A stretch of DNA of 64,000 nt from Streptomyces sp. 11x1 (GTDB lineage: Bacteria > Actinomycetota > Actinomycetes > Streptomycetales > Streptomycetaceae): NCBI RefSeq assembly GCF_032598905.1, contig NZ_CP122458.1:5357001-5421000 (forward strand), given 5' to 3'. Positions 1-10,126 of the stretch are shown here, piece by piece (position 1 is the stretch's first letter; each line of letters begins with the position of its first letter). The position numbers were made by a program, and so were the translations under genes. A model generated the notes under the pieces. That model did not search any database, was not told where the DNA came from, and was given only the letters and a program-made list of their open reading frames with translations.

Positions 1-71
1 GGGGGGCGGAGGCGGGGGCTGCTGCGTCGTGGTCACCGACCGATCATCGCAAGAACGAGCGATGCCCACTG

Positions 72-99
72 TTCACCGCGCCACATCTGCCGCTAGCGT
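72..99 (+). promoter_or_regulatory. Candidate thiC promoter
   Basis: TTCACC (72-77) and TAGCGT (94-99) are separated by 16 nt and lie just upstream of the riboswitch aptamer. This fits a vegetative (HrdB-type) promoter. It is a pattern match only; no transcription start is visible. Confidence 0.35.
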
Positions 100-112
100 G
101 GAGGCACCTTTG

Positions 113-2083
<1,971 letters not shown>

Positions 2084-2151
2084 GGGGCGATACGAGGATC
2101 GAGGCACGGTGGCGGGAGCGTTCACGTTCGCCCGAGGGGCGGGGGTTCGTG

Positions 2152-2183
2152 CGTGGCTCCCGCTGTCCGGGCGCGGAGCCACG
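2152..2183. terminator. Possible thiC terminator hairpin
   Basis: CGTGGCTCC (2152-2160) and GGAGCCACG (2175-2183) form a 9-bp perfect inverted repeat between the convergent thiC and the next leftward gene. There is no U-tract, as is common for Streptomyces. Confidence 0.4.
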
Positions 2184-2284
2184 AGCCTTCGCGTGGACCG
2201 CGTTCCCCGGGCGACGAGCGGTGCTCTTCCGGCCGTTGCCGGGAGAGCCCGCTGCCGCGGGGCGGGCGGTGGACGGGCCGGTTG

Positions 2285-3160
2285 TCAGTCGGGCTGGTGC
2301 TCCGGGCCGCCGAAGTCCGGGCTGGAGAAGTCCGGACTGCTGTAGCTGGGCCGGGAGCCGGAGCTGCCGCTGTCCGGGCTGCTGAAGCTGGGACGGTTGT
2401 AGCCGAGGTGCGGCATACGGCTGGGTGGGGCCGGACGGTCCGGCTCCAGCAGCAGCGCCGGACCCGGGTTCGCGAGGGCGTCGCGGAGGAACGGCAGGAT
2501 GCCGCGCTCCAGGAGAGCCTCGCGCCAGGCTTCCCTGGCCCGGGTCAGCTCCTCGTTCAGCTCGCTGCGCGCTCCGACGTCGAGGAGCGCGGTGGCGTTG
2601 TTGCGCAGGGCGGTGAGCAGGAGGCCGACCGCGGCCACCAGGATCGCCGCCGCGGTGACCGCACCGAAGACCCAGCCCGTGGTGAGGAGGGTCTCGGCGA
2701 TCGCCCGCTCGGGGTCGAGCGCCTTCATGACGTACCCCACGAGCAGGAAGAGCACCGCCGCGGTTCCGGCGAGCACCGGAGCGAGTACCGCGGCGACGGC
2801 ACCGGCGCCCGCCCCCACCGCCTCCGTGACCTCGCCCACGGTGGCGGCGAGGCTCACCGTGGAGCCGTCCGGCTCGCTGGAGCCGGACGCTGTCCCCTCG
2901 GATGCGGGCGTGGTGGCCGACGGAGGGCTGCGGAACTCGTCGCGGACCTTGACGTAGTACTGGTATTCGGTCGCCGCGGCGGCCGTGATGATCGCCGAGG
3001 CGTTGAGGGCCATCGTGCGCAGCTGTTCGGTGTTGAGCCGCTGGAGGCCGGCGGCGAATTCCGGGCGGTGTGGTGCGGAGCGCAGCGCCTCGCCGAGGAT
3101 CCGCTCGTATTCCTGGCGGTCCTCACTGAGCAGGTGCTGCGGAACGCTGTTCATCTGCAT
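2285..3160 (-). CDS. Hypothetical membrane protein
   Basis: Function not recognised. The 291-residue protein has a soluble N-terminal region (residues 1-105) and a small-residue-rich transmembrane stretch near 118-145. A second membrane span lies around 160-190, followed by a helical region and a low-complexity C-terminal tail of SSPDFSSPDSGSSGSRPSY-like repeats (about 250-291). The two spans suggest a hairpin in the membrane with both termini on one side. It faces thiC convergently. GC-biased codons support it as real, and the tail repeats are also visible as short DNA direct repeats at 2300-2400. Confidence 0.75.
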   Translation of the reverse strand: MQMNSVPQHLLSEDRQEYERILGEALRSAPHRPEFAAGLQRLNTEQLRTMALNASAIITAAAATEYQYYVKVRDEFRSPPSATTPASEGTASGSSEPDGSTVSLAATVGEVTEAVGAGAGAVAAVLAPVLAGTAAVLFLLVGYVMKALDPERAIAETLLTTGWVFGAVTAAAILVAAVGLLLTALRNNATALLDVGARSELNEELTRAREAWREALLERGILPFLRDALANPGPALLLEPDRPAPPSRMPHLGYNRPSFSSPDSGSSGSRPSYSSPDFSSPDFGGPEHQPD

Positions 3161-3343
3161 CCCCCGATGCTCCGTAGGGCTTGTGGCTCGGCATGCTGAC
3201 GAGCCGTCGGGCAGAAACGGAGGGGAGCCTGCTACGGATAAGCCGATGGTAGAGCGGTGACGGCAGGCGGTGACAGGGGGTTTGAAGAAATTGGCCCCTG
3301 GCCAGCGAAGTCTTCCGACGGGAAACGCCTGCCCGTTGACGAC

Positions 3344-4423
3344 TCAGGTAGGCAGGGGAAGTTCCTGGACCAGCAGTTTTCCGGCCATGGTCACCCCGCC
3401 GTCCATGGCGACGGCCAGACCGTCCGCATAGGTGTACGGTCCGTCGACCGAGGGACCGGTGCCGTCCTCGCCGTCCTCCGAGCCGACCTCTCCCAGGAGG
3501 TAGGGAATCGGGCTGTGACCATGGACGATGCGGGTGCCGCCATACGTTTCGAGCAGCGAGCGCACGGCGTCGGCGCCGCCCTCGTCCCGGAAGGCGAAGC
3601 GGCGGGTGAACTTGCGGAAGAGGTCCCAGACCTCGTCCGCGTCGTTGCGCGTGATCGTCTCGCGGATGGTGTCGTTGACCGCCTCGATGGAGTCGCCGTA
3701 GTCGCGGTAGGCGGTGGTGTCGGAGTGCACCAGGAGGTGGCCGTCGACCTCCTCCATGGCGTCCAGACGGGCCATCCACTGGAGGTGATGGTCCTGGAGG
3801 CGGTCCATGTCGGTCTTCTGGCCGCCGTTGAGGAGCCAGGCGGCCTGGAAGGTGGCCGTGCCCGCGCCGGAGTTGACGGGGGTGTCGCCGAACCGCTTGG
3901 CGCCCAGCAGCAGCAGCTCGTGGTTGCCCATGAGTGCCTTGCAGTAACCGCCGGCCGCGGCGGCCTCGGCGGACAGACGCATCACGAGGTCGATGACGCC
4001 GATGCCGTCCGGGCCCCGATCGGTGAAGTCGCCCAGGAACCAGAGGCGGGCGGCGCCCGCCGACCAGTTGCCCGCGGCGTCGACGAGGCCCTTTTCGCGG
4101 AGCGCGGCGAGGAGCTCGTCCAGGTAGCCGTGGACGTCCCCGACGACGAAGAGCGGGCTCGGCCGGGCGGAGGACGGCTCGGCCGCCGCGGCCTCCGGGT
4201 CGATCACGACCTGGAGAGTGTCGCCCCGGTTGATCACCGGAAGGTCTCGCTGGGTCGGGGTGTATCCCTCGGGGTAACCCTCGGGATCCTCGGCGGGCCC
4301 GGTGGCTTCGCCGGGGTCCGCGGAGTGTCCGTACGGACCGGCCTCGTGGACGTACGCGGGCACGCGGAAATCGCGCACCGTCGGCGTCCGCACCTCGGGT
4401 CCCTGACCGGCCCCCTGCGTCAT
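3344..4423 (-). CDS. Calcineurin-like metallophosphoesterase
   Basis: A cytoplasmic phosphoesterase of the PPP type that hydrolyses phosphate esters with a dinuclear metal centre. The ordered motifs are visible: GDVHG (first metal Asp/His), GDFTDRGP (bridging Asp), GNHE (Asn/His) and later VHGHSP. About 100 N-terminal residues precede the domain. I place the start at the ATG at 4423 because GGAGGGG lies just upstream; an in-frame ATG at 4456 is an alternative. The substrate (protein phosphoserine/threonine or nucleotide) cannot be told from sequence. Confidence 0.88.
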   Translation of the reverse strand: MTQGAGQGPEVRTPTVRDFRVPAYVHEAGPYGHSADPGEATGPAEDPEGYPEGYTPTQRDLPVINRGDTLQVVIDPEAAAAEPSSARPSPLFVVGDVHGYLDELLAALREKGLVDAAGNWSAGAARLWFLGDFTDRGPDGIGVIDLVMRLSAEAAAAGGYCKALMGNHELLLLGAKRFGDTPVNSGAGTATFQAAWLLNGGQKTDMDRLQDHHLQWMARLDAMEEVDGHLLVHSDTTAYRDYGDSIEAVNDTIRETITRNDADEVWDLFRKFTRRFAFRDEGGADAVRSLLETYGGTRIVHGHSPIPYLLGEVGSEDGEDGTGPSVDGPYTYADGLAVAMDGGVTMAGKLLVQELPLPT

Positions 4424-4583
4424 CGACCCCTCCACCACCATCGCCCGCATCTGCACCGCATCGGACTGCCTGGTCGCGACGGTCCGCGGTGTGTGCGCCC
4501 ATCATAGGAATGCGGATCGCGCTGTGTGATGACCCAGGGGTGGTGAAATGGCGCAGGGCCACAGTTCACCGCGGTTTTCTCCC

Positions 4584-4613
4584 GAATTGGGCGGGGCTCT
4601 CCCCGCCCAATTC
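4584..4613 (-). terminator. Terminator hairpin downstream of lacI-type gene
   Basis: GAATTGGGCGGGG / CCCCGCCCAATTC forms a perfect 13-bp stem with a 4-nt CTCT loop, just past the stop codon of the leftward LacI-family gene. The stem is strong but lacks a clear U-tract in the leftward direction. Confidence 0.7.
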
Positions 4614-4637
4614 CCGTTCGCATCCTCAAGTGGGACG

Positions 4638-5726
4638 TCAACCCGCTTCAGGTGATCGTGGCGGGCTGACCGTCGTGCGTGGTGGACGCCGCTCGGACGA
4701 GGTCCGCACGATCAGTTCCGTCGGTATCACCTGCTCGACCGGTTGGTCCGATTCGACCCCCTCGATCGCGTCGATGAGGAGCTGGACCACGGCCGTGCCG
4801 ATCCGGCGCGGCTTCAGTGAGAGCGTGGTGATCGGTGGCTCGGTGGACGCGTACACGGCGGACTCGCTGCAGCAGACGAGCAGCAGGTCGTCGGGGACGC
4901 GCAGGCCGTAACGCCGGGCCGCGGCGAGCAGATCGGTGCCGTTCGGGTCGAAGAGGCCGTAGACCGCGTCCGGGCGGTCCGGGCGGGCCAGCAGCCGGTC
5001 GGCCGCGACGGCCCCGGCGCACGGATCGTGTGCCGGATAGGACTCGTAGACGGGATCCTGGCCCACGCGCTCGCACCAGCGCAGGTACGCGGTGGTGGAG
5101 AGATGGGTGTACGTGTCCGTCGAGGTGCCGGTGAGGAGTCCGATCCGGCGGGCGCCCGCGTCGGCCAGGTGGTCGAGGATGCCGAGGACGGCTGCCTCGT
5201 GGTCGTTGTCGACCCACGCGGTGACCGGCAGCGAGCCGGCCGGCCGGCCGTCGGAGACCACCGGTAATCCCTGGCGGACCAGTTCGCTGACGACCGGGTC
5301 GTGGTCGGAGGGGTCGATGACCACGGTGCCGTCCAGGGCGACATTCGACCACACGTCGTGCCGCGAGGTCGCGGGGAGGATCACCAGGGCGTAGCCCCGG
5401 GCCAGCGCGGCCGAGGTGGCTGCCCGCGCCATTTCCGCGAAGTACGCGAACTCGGTGAAGGTGAAAGGTTCATCCCCGTATGTGGTCACAGTCAGGCCGA
5501 TGAGGCCCGACTTGCCGGTTCTGAGAGTTCGGGCGGCCGCCGAGGGGCGGTAGCCAAGTCGGTCGGCGACCTCGCGTACATGGCGTCGGGTGGCGTCCGG
5601 GAGCCGGCCCTTGCCGTTGAGGGCGTCGGAAACGGTCGTGATGGAGACTCCGGCGGCGGCGGCCACGTCCCGGATGCCCGCCCGGCCAGACCGGCTGCCT
5701 CGGCGGGGAGTTTCCGCGCGGCTCAC
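4638..5726 (-). CDS. LacI-family transcriptional regulator
   Basis: A DNA-binding repressor. The N-terminal helix-turn-helix and hinge read IRDVAAAAGVSITTVSDALNG ... RLGYRPSAAARTLRTG, followed by a periplasmic-binding-protein-like sensor domain (TVVIDPSDHD, DNDHEAA, GLLTG, YGLFDPNGTDLL). I prefer the GTG at 5726, which has AGGGAAG upstream. ATGs at 5750 and 5816 are in frame but lack ribosome binding sites. No adjacent sugar transporter or enzyme is present, so its targets lie elsewhere. A perfect palindrome upstream (5844-5862) is probably its autoregulatory operator. Confidence 0.93.
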   Translation of the reverse strand: MSRAETPRRGSRSGRAGIRDVAAAAGVSITTVSDALNGKGRLPDATRRHVREVADRLGYRPSAAARTLRTGKSGLIGLTVTTYGDEPFTFTEFAYFAEMARAATSAALARGYALVILPATSRHDVWSNVALDGTVVIDPSDHDPVVSELVRQGLPVVSDGRPAGSLPVTAWVDNDHEAAVLGILDHLADAGARRIGLLTGTSTDTYTHLSTTAYLRWCERVGQDPVYESYPAHDPCAGAVAADRLLARPDRPDAVYGLFDPNGTDLLAAARRYGLRVPDDLLLVCCSESAVYASTEPPITTLSLKPRRIGTAVVQLLIDAIEGVESDQPVEQVIPTELIVRTSSERRPPRTTVSPPRSPEAG

Positions 5727-5843
5727 CTGGTGCTTCCCTGCTGCTGTCATGGCGAGCCGATAGTAGGGCTCATGCGGTGGGGTAGTGCGGACGCATATGC
5801 ACTCGTTGACAGGCACGTTTCTGCAAGGTCAGAAAGGGGTAAT

Positions 5844-5862
5844 TCCCTTGCATTGCAAGGGA
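5844..5862. promoter_or_regulatory. LacI-type operator palindrome
   Basis: TCCCTTGCATTGCAAGGGA is a perfect 19-bp palindrome about 120 bp upstream of the LacI-family start. The TTGCA/TGCAA core matches the general form of LacI-family operators. The rest of the gap 5727-6174 holds no gene; apart from this site it contains one DnaA box and the hisC ribosome binding site. Confidence 0.65.
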
Positions 5863-6100
5863 GTTGAGGGCTCGTATGTCAGGACGTGACTTGTCGACGC
5901 GCATGGGCCTGCCAAGTAGCTGATGTCTCGAAGAGGTCTCAACTCACCTGGACGGGTGATGCGCGCTACGGCGTGAGCCACCGGCGCGCGCGTCCACGAG
6001 CGACGCGCCCCCTGATTCGTACACCTTCGTGCGCTGATGCCCCTGGGGCTGGTGTGACGGCGGAGGCGTGGACACGGTGTGGATGCCGGTACGGACGCGG

Positions 6101-6109
6101 TTGTCCACA
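6101..6109 (+). promoter_or_regulatory. DnaA box (single)
   Basis: TTGTCCACA is the preferred Streptomyces DnaA box, isolated in the gap upstream of hisC. It is one of several in this oriC-proximal window. Confidence 0.45.
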
Positions 6110-6174
6110 GGCCATTCGCAGGGGCGCTGAATCCTCATAAGGTGAGAAGCATTGAGTCGACGAGGAGGACTGCG

Positions 6175-7254
6175 GTGAGCGAGACAAGCCCCAAGCTGCG
6201 AGCCGAGCTAGAGGGGATTCCCACCTACAAGCCCGGCAAGCCGGCCGCGGCGGGCGGCCCGGTGGCGTACAAGCTGTCCTCCAACGAGAACCCGTATCCG
6301 CCGCTGCCCGGCGTGCTGGAGAGCGTGACGGGGTCGGCCGCGTCCTTCAACCGGTACCCGGACATGGCGTGCACGGGGCTCATGAGTGAGCTCGCGAACC
6401 GCTTCGGGGTGCCGGTCACGGATCTCGCCACGGGCACCGGCTCGGTCGGTGTGGCCCAGCAGCTGGTGCAGGCGACCTCGGGGCCGGGCGACGAGGTGAT
6501 CTACGCCTGGCGGTCGTTCGAGGCGTATCCGATCATCGCCCAGATCAGCGGGGCCACGTCCGTGCAGGTGCCCCTGACGCCGGGCGATGTGCACGACCTG
6601 GACGCGATGGCGGACGCGATCACCGACCGGACCCGGCTGATTTTCGTCTGCAACCCGAACAATCCGACGGGCACGGCGGTCCGCCGTGCCGAGCTGGAGC
6701 GGTTCCTCGACCGGGTGCCCGGTGATGTGCTGGTGGTGCTGGACGAGGCGTACCGCGAGTTTGTGCGGGATGTCGAGGTGCCGGACGGCGTCGAGTTCTA
6801 CCGTGAGCGGCCGAACGTCTGTGTGCTGCGTACCTTCTCGAAGGCGTACGGGCTCGCGGGGCTCCGGGTGGGATTCGCGATCGCTCACGAGCCGGTGGCG
6901 GCCGCGCTGCGGAAGACGGCCGTGCCGTTCGGTGTGAGCCAACTCGCACAGGACGCCGCGGTCGCCTCACTGCGCGCCGAGGACGAGCTGCTCGGCCGCG
7001 TCGGTTCGCTGGTCTGCGAGCGGAACCGGGTCGTCGAGGCGTTGCGCGGCCAGGGGTGGACGGTGCCGGAGACGCAGGCGAACTTCGTATGGCTGCGGCT
7101 GGGGGAGCGCACCGTCGAGTTCGCCGGTGCCTGCGAGCAGGCCGGCGTCGTCGTGCGGCCGTTCCCGGGCGAGGGCGTGCGCGTGACGATCGGTGAGACC
7201 GAGGCCAACGACATCTTCCTCAAGGTGACGGAGACCTTCCGCAAGGAGCTCTAG
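6175..7254 (+). CDS. hisC: Histidinol-phosphate-type aminotransferase
   Basis: A PLP-dependent fold-type I aminotransferase. It is predicted to convert imidazole-acetol phosphate plus glutamate to histidinol phosphate, though an aromatic aminotransferase role is also possible in this family. Visible motifs are SSNENPYPP, the NPNNPTG segment, LDEAYREF, the PLP-lysine segment [15 protein letters not shown], and the C-terminal [11 protein letters not shown] substrate-phosphate site. Length is about 359 residues. The start is GTG 6175 with GAGGAGG upstream; a longer frame from 6079 has no support. It is not linked to other his genes, consistent with a second hisC-like gene. Confidence 0.9.
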   Translation: MSETSPKLRAELEGIPTYKPGKPAAAGGPVAYKLSSNENPYPPLPGVLESVTGSAASFNRYPDMACTGLMSELANRFGVPVTDLATGTGSVGVAQQLVQATSGPGDEVIYAWRSFEAYPIIAQISGATSVQVPLTPGDVHDLDAMADAITDRTRLIFVCNPNNPTGTAVRRAELERFLDRVPGDVLVVLDEAYREFVRDVEVPDGVEFYRERPNVCVLRTFSKAYGLAGLRVGFAIAHEPVAAALRKTAVPFGVSQLAQDAAVASLRAEDELLGRVGSLVCERNRVVEALRGQGWTVPETQANFVWLRLGERTVEFAGACEQAGVVVRPFPGEGVRVTIGETEANDIFLKVTETFRKEL

Positions 7255-7297
7255 GCAGGGCTCCTGATGGCCCTGGACGGCCATTGACCAGGGGGTT

Positions 7298-7330
7298 CGG
7301 GGATTTTTCCCCGGGCCTCTTGTTTTTGGG
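7298..7330 (+). terminator. Terminator after hisC
   Basis: CGGGGA-TTTT-TCCCCG is a 6-bp hairpin followed by a pyrimidine stretch ending in TTGTTTTT, downstream of the hisC stop and before the cyd promoter. Confidence 0.5.
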
Positions 7331-7361
7331 GACCCCGCGGTCCGGCCTCGAACAGCCATGT

Positions 7362-7393
7362 CATAATTGCTTGTGAATGTGAACGCGTTCACA
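7362..7393 (+). promoter_or_regulatory. Rex operator (ROP) and -10 of the cyd operon
   Basis: TGTGAACGCGTTCACA (7378-7393) is a perfect match to the Streptomyces Rex operator TGTGAAC-N3-TTCACA. An additional half-site TTGTGAA lies at 7371-7377. A -10-like CATAAT (7362-7367) sits directly upstream, so bound Rex would block initiation. Rex releases DNA when NADH/NAD+ rises, which would induce cydAB-cydCD under oxygen limitation. Confidence 0.9.
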
Positions 7394-7470
7394 AGCGCGT
7401 CCTGGTTGTCCTGAGATGTGCGTGTCATCTGGACAGGCTGCCGCAGTGCCACGGCATGTAAGGAGAAGAC

Positions 7471-8979
7471 GTGGACCTCGCTCTGGCGCCGGAGACTCTG
7501 GCGCGATGGCAGTTCGGCATCACGACCGTCTACCACTTCCTCTTCGTTCCCCTGACGATCTCGCTCGCCGCTCTGACCGCGGGCCTGCAGACCGCCTGGG
7601 TGCGCTCAGGGAAGGAGAAGTACCTCCAGGCCACCAAGTTCTGGGGCAAGCTCTTCCTGATCAACATCGCGATGGGTGTCGTCACCGGCATCGTCCAGGA
7701 GTTCCAGTTCGGCATGAACTGGTCCGACTACTCCCGCTTCGTCGGTGATGTCTTCGGGGCTCCGCTCGCCTTCGAGGCGCTGATCGCCTTCTTCTTCGAG
7801 TCCACCTTCATCGGCCTGTGGATCTTCGGCTGGGACAAGCTCCCGCAGAAGATCCATCTGGCCTGCATCTGGATGGTCTCCATAGGCACGATCCTGTCGG
7901 CGTACTTCATCCTCGCGGCCAACTCCTGGATGCAGCACCCGGTCGGCTATCGGATCAACGAGGCGAAGGGCCGGGCCGAGCTCACCGACTTCTGGCTCGT
8001 CCTGACCCAGAACACCGCGCTGACCCAGGTCTTCCACACCCTCGCGGCGGCCTTCCTCGCCGGCGGAGCCTTCATGGTCGGCATCGCCGCCTTCCATCTG
8101 GCCCGCAAGAAGCACATCCCGATGATGAAGACCTCGCTGCGCCTCGGTCTGGTCACCGTGATGATCGCCGGCATGCTCACCGCGATCAGCGGCGACCTCC
8201 TCGGCAAGGTCATGTTCAAGCAGCAGCCGATGAAGATGGCGGCCGCCGAGGCCCTGTGGGACGGCGAGGCGCCCGCGCCGTTCTCCGTCTTCGCCTACGG
8301 AGACGTCGACGAGGGCCACAACAAGGTGGCCATCGAGATCCCCGGCCTGCTGTCCTTTCTCGCCAATGACGACTTCGACTCGTACGTCCCCGGCATCAAC
8401 GACGTCAACAAGTCCGAGCAGGAGAAGTTCGGGCCCGGTGACTATCGGCCCAACATCCCCGTCGCCTACTGGGGCTTCCGCTGGATGATCGGCTTCGGCA
8501 TGGCGTCCGTCGCGATCGGCGCGGTCGGCCTCTGGCTCACCCGGCGGAAGTTCCTGCTGCCGCAGCACCTGCGGGTCGGCGACGACGAGGTGCCGCATCT
8601 CGTACTGCTGCCGAAGAAGGCCCTCGGTCCGACGCTCACCAAGTGGTACTGGCGCATCGCGGTCCTCACCCTGGGCTTCCCGCTGATCGCCAGCTCCTGG
8701 GGCTGGATCTTCACCGAGATGGGCCGTCAGCCCTGGGTCGTCTACGGCGTGCTGCGCACCGAGGACGCGGTCTCCCCCGGTGTCTCCCAGGGCGAGATCA
8801 TCACCTCGATGATCGTCTTCACCACGCTGTACGCGATCCTCGCCGTCGTCGAGGTCAAGCTGCTCGTGAAGTACGTCAAGGCGGGGCCGCCCGAGCTGAC
8901 GGAGGCCGACCTCAACCCGCCCACGAAGATCGGCGGCGACTCCCGTGACGCCGACAAGCCGATGGCCTTCTCGTACTAG
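7471..8979 (+). CDS. cydA: Cytochrome bd ubiquinol/menaquinol oxidase subunit I
   Basis: The catalytic haem-bearing subunit of the high-affinity bd-type terminal oxidase in the cytoplasmic membrane, oxidising menaquinol and reducing oxygen. At 502 residues it has multiple membrane helices. An N-terminal histidine (residue 22, in VYHFLF) matches the haem b595 ligand, and the conserved GRQPW motif is at residues 418-422. The quinol-oxidising Q-loop is of the short type usual in Gram-positives. It starts at GTG 7471 with AAGGAGAAG upstream. It is first in an operon with cydB and cydCD and lies downstream of a Rex operator. Confidence 0.97.
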   Translation: MDLALAPETLARWQFGITTVYHFLFVPLTISLAALTAGLQTAWVRSGKEKYLQATKFWGKLFLINIAMGVVTGIVQEFQFGMNWSDYSRFVGDVFGAPLAFEALIAFFFESTFIGLWIFGWDKLPQKIHLACIWMVSIGTILSAYFILAANSWMQHPVGYRINEAKGRAELTDFWLVLTQNTALTQVFHTLAAAFLAGGAFMVGIAAFHLARKKHIPMMKTSLRLGLVTVMIAGMLTAISGDLLGKVMFKQQPMKMAAAEALWDGEAPAPFSVFAYGDVDEGHNKVAIEIPGLLSFLANDDFDSYVPGINDVNKSEQEKFGPGDYRPNIPVAYWGFRWMIGFGMASVAIGAVGLWLTRRKFLLPQHLRVGDDEVPHLVLLPKKALGPTLTKWYWRIAVLTLGFPLIASSWGWIFTEMGRQPWVVYGVLRTEDAVSPGVSQGEIITSMIVFTTLYAILAVVEVKLLVKYVKAGPPELTEADLNPPTKIGGDSRDADKPMAFSY

Positions 8980-9006
8980 GCCGCACCGGGCCAAGGGAGC
9001 ACAGTC

Positions 9007-10011
9007 ATGGAACTTCACGACGTCTGGTTCGTCCTCATCGCCGTCCTGTGGATCGGCTACTTCTTCCTGGAGGGATTCGACTTCGGGGTCGGCGTCCTCA
9101 CCAAACTGCTGGCCCGGAACCGTCCGGAGAAGCGGGTCCTCATCAACACCATCGGGCCCGTCTGGGACGGCAACGAGGTCTGGCTGCTCTCGGCGGGCGG
9201 CGCGACCTTCGCCGCCTTTCCCGAGTGGTACGCCACCCTCTTCTCCGGCTTCTATCTGCCGCTGCTGCTCATCCTGGTCTGCCTGATCGTCCGCGGTGTG
9301 GCGTTCGAGTACCGGGTGAAGCGGCCGGAGGAGAAGTGGCAGCGCAACTGGGAGACAGCGATCTTCTGGACCTCGCTGCTCCCCGCCTTCCTGTGGGGCG
9401 TGGCCTTCGCCAACATCGTGCGCGGGGTGAAGATCGACCGCGACTTCGAGTATGTAGGCGGCCTCACCGACCTGCTCAACCCGTACGCCCTGCTGGGCGG
9501 ACTGGTCACGCTGGCCCTGTTCACCTTCCACGGAACGGTGTTCGTCGGCCTCAAGACCGTCGGGGACATCCGTGAGCGGGCGCGCACGCTGGCCCTGCGG
9601 GTGGGTGCCGTGACGGCCGGAGTGGCGCTGCTCTTCATGCTCTGGACTCAGATCGAGAAGGGCGACGGCGCTTCACTGGTCGCTGCGGTCGTGGCCGTGA
9701 CCGCACTGGTGGTGGCGCTGGCGGCGGTTCGGGCGGGGCGCGAGGGCTGGGCGTTCGCCCTGTCGGGGGTCACCATCGTGGCCGCCGTCGCGATGCTCTT
9801 CCTGACGCTCTTCCCGAACGTCATGCCGTCCTCGCTGAACGAGGACTGGAGCCTCACCGTCACCAACGCCTCGTCCAGCCCGTACACCCTGAAGATCATG
9901 ACCTGGTGCGCGGCCATCGCCACACCGGTGGTCATGCTCTATCAGGGGTGGACCTACTGGGTGTTCCGCAAGCGGATCGGTACGCAGCACATCGCCGAGT
10001 CGGTGCACTGA
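9007..10011 (+). CDS. cydB: Cytochrome bd oxidase subunit II
   Basis: The partner subunit of CydA in the bd oxidase. It is a 334-residue integral membrane protein with about eight to nine spans and the family segments FFLEGFDFGVG and WDGNEVWLL near the N-terminus. It starts 27 bp after cydA with AAGGGAG upstream, so it is cotranscribed. Normal length and no defects. Confidence 0.97.
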   Translation: MELHDVWFVLIAVLWIGYFFLEGFDFGVGVLTKLLARNRPEKRVLINTIGPVWDGNEVWLLSAGGATFAAFPEWYATLFSGFYLPLLLILVCLIVRGVAFEYRVKRPEEKWQRNWETAIFWTSLLPAFLWGVAFANIVRGVKIDRDFEYVGGLTDLLNPYALLGGLVTLALFTFHGTVFVGLKTVGDIRERARTLALRVGAVTAGVALLFMLWTQIEKGDGASLVAAVVAVTALVVALAAVRAGREGWAFALSGVTIVAAVAMLFLTLFPNVMPSSLNEDWSLTVTNASSSPYTLKIMTWCAAIATPVVMLYQGWTYWVFRKRIGTQHIAESVH

Positions 10012-10039
10012 GTCTCGGTGAGGGGGTGTGTTTGACGAT

Positions 10040-10126
10040 GTTTCACGTGAAACACGTCTCGCCAGGCCGAAGAGGCATGTTTCACGTGAAACATGCCTGC
10101 TGAGAAGAGGGTGTTTCACGTGAAAC
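10040..10126. promoter_or_regulatory. Triple parS cluster
   Basis: Three exact copies of GTTTCACGTGAAAC lie at 10040-10053, 10079-10092 and 10113-10126, spaced 39 and 34 bp start to start. The middle one is the centre of a 26-bp perfect palindrome (10073-10098). These are ParB-binding sites. The third overlaps the translation start of cydCD, whose GTG codon is the GTG in the middle of the palindrome. Confidence 0.95.

Noticed and set aside
2285..3160. Collagen-like or adhesin function for the Ser/Pro-rich tail protein
   Set aside because: The tail repeats are short and there is no signal peptide or sorting motif.
7606..9531. 641-residue antisense frame across cydA and cydB
   Set aside because: Shadow frame: acidic and Gly/Arg-rich composition typical of antisense frames in GC-rich genes.
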